Shown one piece after another: positions 30,213 through 33,628 of a stretch of 33,628 nt of DNA. Position 1 is the stretch's first letter. Every line of letters starts with the position of its first letter. Source of the DNA: Acidobacteriota bacterium (GTDB lineage: Bacteria; Actinomycetota; Acidimicrobiia; Acidimicrobiales; Ilumatobacteraceae); assembly GCA_018969685.1 (NCBI GenBank), contig JAGWXX010000011.1, positions 1-33,628 on the forward strand. The letters are read 5' to 3'. The notes beneath the pieces were generated by a model. The model made no database searches. It was not told the origin of the DNA and was given only the letters and a program-made list of their open reading frames with translations. A program made the position numbers and the translations under genes.

Positions 30213-31904
30213 ATGTCGTTGACGTGGGATGAGGCGACGGCGCAGGTCACCGGGCCGGGTCAGGTCTTCGAACTGGTCGACGCGACCGTGCTCGGCGTGC
30301 CGATGCAGGTGTTCAAGAACGCGCCGCCGCACCTCGGCGCCGTCTTCGCGGGTGCGCGGAGCCACGGCGACAAGACCTTCATCGTCTTCGAGGGCGAGGA
30401 GTGGTCGTTCTCCCGCACGATGGCCGAGGTCGACGCCCTGGCCGCCGCGCTGGTCGGCCGCTACGGCGTGCGCAAGGGCGACCGGGTCGCGGTCGCGATG
30501 CGCAACTACCCGGAGTGGATCGTCGCGTTCGCGGCGATCACGTCGATCGGCGCCGTGTCGGTCTCGATGAACTCCTGGTGGACCGAGGACGAGATGGACT
30601 TCGCCATCGACGACTCCGGCTGCACCGTGTATCTCTGCGACGACCAGCGTCTCGCGGTCGGGATCGGTCCGTGCCGCCGCCGTGGCGTGCGCGTGGTGGC
30701 TGCCCGGACTCCGGGCGACCTGCCCGACGGCGTGGACCGCTGGAGCGACGTCGTGGTTCCCGGTGCGGCGCACCCGGGTGCCGACATCCATCCCGACGAC
30801 GACGCGACCATCCTCTACACGTCGGGCACCACCGGCCGCCCGAAGGGTGCGGTGTCCACGCACCGGGCGATCATCTCCTCGATCATGGCGTTCTCGGCGC
30901 GGCAGCTCGTGCTCTCCGCGTCGGGCAAGCCGCCGGCGGGCGGCGACCTGCCCACCACGTTCATCCTGATCGTCCCCCTCTTCCACGTGACGGGGTGCGT
31001 GCCGGTGATGCTGACCTCGTTCATGCTCGGCTTCAAGCTGGTCGTGATGTACAAGTGGGATCCCGAGAAGGCCCTCGAGGCCATCGAGCGGCACCAAGTC
31101 ACGAACTTCGTCGGCGTCCCGACGCAGAGCTGGGACCTCGTCAACTCGCCGAACTTCGCGAAGTTCGACACGTCCAGTCTTCGCGCCGTGGGCGGCGGCG
31201 GTGCGCCCGCGCCCACTGCGCTCGTCAACCGGGTCGCGAAGTCCGTCACGAAGGGCGGCCCGAACCTGGGCTACGGCATGACCGAGACGAACGCGTTCGG
31301 CCCCGGCATCAGCGGCCCCGAGTACCTCGAGCGACCGACGTCGACCGGCCGCGCCATCCTGCCGATGCGCGTCGAGGTCCGCGACCCGGAGGGCCGACCG
31401 CTGCCGCACGGGCAGGCGGGGGAGATCTGGTTCTTCGGTCCGATGCTGATCAAGGGCTACTGGAACCGGCCCGAGGCGACCGCCGAGACGATCGTCGACG
31501 GCTGGCTCCGCTCCGGCGACATCGGGCGCATGGACGAGGAGGGGTTCGTCTACGTCGAGGACCGCGTGAAGGACATGATCCTGCGCGCCGGCGAGAACGT
31601 CTACGGCGCCGAGGTCGAGCACGCCATCTACGAGCATCCCGCGGTGCACGAGGCGGCGGTGTTCGGCGTGCCGCACGAGCGGCTCGGCGAGGAGGTGGCG
31701 GTCGCCATCCATCCCTACGAGGGCGTGCCCTTCTCGGCCGACGACCTGTGGGGGTTCCTCGACGGCAGGATCGCGCCGTTCAAGGTGCCGACGAAGGTCG
31801 TGGTGACTGCGGAGCCCCTGCCGCGCAACGCCGCCGGCAAGTTCCTGAAGCGCGAGCTCCAGCAACGGGTCGTCAAGGGCGAGCTCGCGGTCGAGAGCCG
31901 CTGA
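30213..31904 (+). CDS. AMP-dependent synthetase/acyl-CoA ligase
   Basis: A 563-residue ANL-superfamily enzyme that activates a carboxylic acid with ATP and passes it to CoA. The P-loop YTSGTTGRPKG is at residues 202-212. GYGMTETN, the GWLRSGDIG segment with the adenylate-binding Asp, KDMILRAGENVY (hinge and A8 region) and the C-terminal catalytic Lys in NAAGKFLKREL are all present. The substrate is probably a fatty or aromatic acid but cannot be fixed. ATG 30213 has GGGGGGAG just upstream. It lies 22 bases after the tRNA, so read-through from the tRNA promoter is possible. Confidence 0.92.
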   Translation: MSLTWDEATAQVTGPGQVFELVDATVLGVPMQVFKNAPPHLGAVFAGARSHGDKTFIVFEGEEWSFSRTMAEVDALAAALVGRYGVRKGDRVAVAMRNYPEWIVAFAAITSIGAVSVSMNSWWTEDEMDFAIDDSGCTVYLCDDQRLAVGIGPCRRRGVRVVAARTPGDLPDGVDRWSDVVVPGAAHPGADIHPDDDATILYTSGTTGRPKGAVSTHRAIISSIMAFSARQLVLSASGKPPAGGDLPTTFILIVPLFHVTGCVPVMLTSFMLGFKLVVMYKWDPEKALEAIERHQVTNFVGVPTQSWDLVNSPNFAKFDTSSLRAVGGGGAPAPTALVNRVAKSVTKGGPNLGYGMTETNAFGPGISGPEYLERPTSTGRAILPMRVEVRDPEGRPLPHGQAGEIWFFGPMLIKGYWNRPEATAETIVDGWLRSGDIGRMDEEGFVYVEDRVKDMILRAGENVYGAEVEHAIYEHPAVHEAAVFGVPHERLGEEVAVAIHPYEGVPFSADDLWGFLDGRIAPFKVPTKVVVTAEPLPRNAAGKFLKRELQQRVVKGELAVESR

Positions 31905-31908
31905 GCGC

Positions 31909-32916
31909 GTGTCCGCCCGATTCGACGTCGTCGCCGTCGGCAACGCGCTCGTCGACGTCATCGGCCCGGTGGAGGAGGACTTCCTCTCCGGCCAGGGCAT
32001 CGTCAAGGGTTCGATGTCGCTCGTCGACGAGCAGCGGTCCGCCTCCCTGTTCTCGTCGATCCCCGAGACGATCGAGACGAGCGGAGGATCGGCTGCGAAC
32101 ACGGCGTTCGGGGTCGCGAGCCTCGGGGGCAGGGCCGCGTTCATCGGCAAGGTCGCCGACGACGCGTTCGGCCGCGCCTTCGCGCACGACCTGCACCGCG
32201 TCGGCGTGGAATTCCTGCCGGTGCCGACCAGCGACGACGAGTCCACCGGGCGCTGCATCATCGCGGTCACGCCCGACGGCCAGCGGTCGATGAGCACCTA
32301 CCTCGGCGCCGCCGCGCTGCTCGAGCCGGGCGACGTCGACGCGGCGACGGCCGGTGCGGGTGATGTGCTGTTCCTCGAGGGCTACCTGTACGACCGGCCG
32401 GAGGCGAAGGAGGCGTTCCGCGTCGCGGCAGCCGCTGCGCACGCCGCGGGACGGCGGGTGGCGCTGACGCTCTCCGACTCGTTCTGCGTCGAGCGGCACC
32501 GCGACGACTTCCTCTCGCTGGTGCGGGACGACGTCGACGTGCTCTTCAGCAACGAGGCCGAGCTGCTCTCGCTCTACGGGCAGGCCGACTTCCCGGCTGC
32601 GGTGGCTCGCCTCCGCGACGACTGCGAGTTCGCCGCGATCACCCGCGACAGCCGCGGCTCGGTCGTGGTCGACGCCGACCGCCTCGTGTCGGTCGATCCG
32701 GTGCCGGTACCGAGGGTGGTCGACGCCACGGGTGCGGGCGACCTCTACGCGGCGGGCTTCCTCGTCGGCATGGTCCGGGGGCTCGACGTCGCCGATTGCG
32801 GGCGCCTCGGCTCGATCGCGGCGTCGGAGGCGATCAGCCACGTGGGTCCGCGTCCCTTGGTGCCGTTGCGCGACCTGGTGCCTGCCGACTTGCGTCCCGC
32901 GGTCCTCGGGGACTGA
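31909..32916 (+). CDS. PfkB-family carbohydrate/nucleoside kinase (adenosine-kinase-like)
   Basis: A 335-residue ribokinase-fold enzyme. The first PfkB signature is SGGSAANTAFGVASLGG (residues 58-74); the second is DATGAGDLYAAGF (272-284), with the catalytic base D278 and the anion hole GAGD. The N-terminus FDVVAVGNALVDVI is typical of adenosine kinase/ribokinase relatives annotated in actinobacteria. It phosphorylates a sugar or nucleoside with ATP; adenosine is a likely but unproven substrate. GTG 31909 begins four bases after the synthetase stop, so the two are likely co-transcribed. Confidence 0.9.
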   Translation: MSARFDVVAVGNALVDVIGPVEEDFLSGQGIVKGSMSLVDEQRSASLFSSIPETIETSGGSAANTAFGVASLGGRAAFIGKVADDAFGRAFAHDLHRVGVEFLPVPTSDDESTGRCIIAVTPDGQRSMSTYLGAAALLEPGDVDAATAGAGDVLFLEGYLYDRPEAKEAFRVAAAAAHAAGRRVALTLSDSFCVERHRDDFLSLVRDDVDVLFSNEAELLSLYGQADFPAAVARLRDDCEFAAITRDSRGSVVVDADRLVSVDPVPVPRVVDATGAGDLYAAGFLVGMVRGLDVADCGRLGSIAASEAISHVGPRPLVPLRDLVPADLRPAVLGD

Positions 32917-33014
32917 CCGGCCGGACGGGCCATCCACCGGGCGAGCCGCCGGACGTGTCATCCGCCGCTCACGGCGCGAACGGACCTGCCACGTCTATAT
33001 AGGAAGATTCCGAG

Positions 33015-33032
33015 TATCCCACGAGCGGGATA
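33015..33032. promoter_or_regulatory. Operator-like inverted repeat upstream of the last gene
   Basis: TATCCC and GGGATA are a perfect 6-bp inverted repeat separated by six bases, about one and a half helical turns overall. It lies just upstream of TACTAT (33054-33059), the best -10 candidate for the gene at 33083. The whole stretch 32990-33060 is AT-richer than its surroundings and contains TATATA. Confidence 0.45.
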
Positions 33033-33053
33033 GTTACACCGATGTAGCGCGTG

Positions 33054-33059
33054 TACTAT
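33054..33059 (+). promoter_or_regulatory. -10 candidate for the last gene
   Basis: TACTAT within TGTACTATC, 23 bases before GTG 33083. Confidence 0.4.
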
Positions 33060-33082
33060 CTGCGCGACACCCATCGCGGAAA

Positions 33083-33583
33083 GTGGCGTTCGTGGCGATT
33101 GTCAATCGGCGGGTCGTAGTGTCGGATCGTGTTCCGTTCCTCAACGGGTTCATCGCGCACTGCATCGGTGTCGGCCTTGCAGTGGCGCTGCAGGAAACGT
33201 CGGCTCCGGTCGCGGTGCAGGTGCTCGGGGCGACGGATCTCTCCGATCCGAGGATGGCGCGGGTGCAGGGCGAGCGCTTTGCCGCCCGCCACATCAACCA
33301 CCTCGAGCCGGTCGTAGGCGTGCTGCAGATCGTCACGCTCACGGGGTGCGGAACGGCACCGGTCGAGGCCGACTTTCTCGGGCGGTGCGGCGCCACGACG
33401 CTGAGCCTCGCGCGCTACGACCTCGACGGTTCGTGGGAAGCTGCGACCATGCACGTCGAGGACGCCCATGGAGCCTTCGAGATGCACCCCGACTGCTCGG
33501 CCCTGGAAGGGCAGTACGAGCGCATCGCCGGGCTGTGCCGCGATGCGGCGGTCGAGATCGCCTCGCGCTTCGGCGGCCGGTGA
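33083..33583 (+). CDS. Hypothetical protein, about 166 residues
   Basis: I do not recognise a family. The protein appears soluble, with a hydrophobic stretch FIAHCIGVGLAVAL (about residues 23-36), then alternating strands (VAVQVLGATDL, VVGVLQIVTLTGCGTA) and a C-terminal helical part. Codon usage over the coding part matches the genome. The start is uncertain: GTG 33083 or 33092 are both in frame, GTG 33119 also; GGAAA precedes the second. It is separated from the kinase gene by 166 bases holding a palindrome and a promoter candidate, so it seems independently regulated. A 7-bp hairpin spans its stop. Confidence 0.55.
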   Translation: MAFVAIVNRRVVVSDRVPFLNGFIAHCIGVGLAVALQETSAPVAVQVLGATDLSDPRMARVQGERFAARHINHLEPVVGVLQIVTLTGCGTAPVEADFLGRCGATTLSLARYDLDGSWEAATMHVEDAHGAFEMHPDCSALEGQYERIAGLCRDAAVEIASRFGGR

Positions 33584-33591
33584 CCCGGCCG
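33574..33591. terminator. Terminator-like hairpin at the end of the last gene
   Basis: CGGCCGG (33574-33580) pairs with CCGGCCG (33585-33591) around TGAC; the loop contains the stop codon. No T-run follows. Confidence 0.4.
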
Positions 33592-33595
33592 GACG

Positions 33596-33628
33596 CTACG
33601 AGACGAGCTTCGCGACCGGGACCTTGAG
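33596..33628 (-). CDS. Possible C-terminal end of a gene running in from the right
   Basis: On the minus strand the last 33 bases read as ten residues, LKVPVAKLVS, then TAG. This would be the end of a convergent gene whose body lies beyond the window. The hairpin at 33574-33591 between it and the preceding gene supports the idea, but ten residues cannot identify a product. Confidence 0.3.
   Translation of the reverse strand, partial: LKVPVAKLVS

Noticed and set aside
1-33628. CRISPR array, transposon, prophage or toxin-antitoxin system
   Set aside because: No regularly spaced direct repeats, no transposase or integrase motifs, no phage structural genes and no recognisable small toxin/antitoxin pair were seen on either strand.

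Overview
The window is ordinary-looking chromosome from a very GC-rich bacterium (by eye about 70% G+C, with G/C in most third codon positions). Gene content and order fit the Actinomycetota: an fmdB/SAF pair divergent from galU, moeA (glp) downstream, moaA-moaC, dxs, a fused CopC-CopD protein and a MeaB-type GTPase. Frequent GTG starts, frequent stop/start overlaps (ATGA, GTGA) and many apparently leaderless genes point the same way. Some proteins resemble what I recall from Acidimicrobiia, but that placement is inference. I see no insertion sequence, prophage, CRISPR array, rRNA or origin, and no gene-free stretch longer than about 180 bases.

Layout. 1-1516 (+): the end of a meaB-like GTPase, then azlC and azlD. 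1496-2728 (-): a SRPBCC protein and a SAM methyltransferase. 2766-6785 (+): cysteine desulfurase and mnmA (a sulfur relay for tRNA 2-thiouridine), a secreted protein and an M14 metallopeptidase. 6782-11615 (-): a PAP2-type membrane enzyme, dxs, a CopC-CopD fusion and a DUF305 lipoprotein; the last two look like copper handling. 11686-15294 (+): tldD-tldE and uppP. 15299-16345 (-): a SAF-domain protein and a cysteine-free FmdB relative, divergent from galU (16372). A serine hydrolase and a glycolipid-binding-family protein (opposite strand) lie between galU and the molybdenum-cofactor run moeA-moaA-moaC (19154-21916).

21917-24539 looks like a small accessory patch: a DUF4190 membrane peptide in a locally AT-richer stretch, a membrane-anchored trypsin-like protease, an unknown divergent gene and a DUF1330-like protein. 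24656-26592 (+) encodes an aldehyde dehydrogenase and a DoxX-like protein. 26606-29444 holds a DUF1761 protein, an unknown protein, an SDR/DUF2867 oxidoreductase and TspO. 29528-32916 (+) holds an unknown membrane protein, tRNA-Ala(CGC), an acyl-CoA synthetase-like enzyme and a PfkB kinase. The window ends with an unrecognised gene behind an AT-richer, palindrome-bearing leader.

The most distinctive signal is regulatory rather than a new gene system. At least ten genes carry a TANNNT -10 hexamer exactly 6-7 bases before the start codon, the geometry of leaderless transcription. In several divergent pairs the hexamer is half of a 10-bp palindrome (ATCCTAGGAT or ACGGTACCGT), so one palindrome could serve as the -10 for both directions. 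I found no convincing new multi-gene defence or mobile system.
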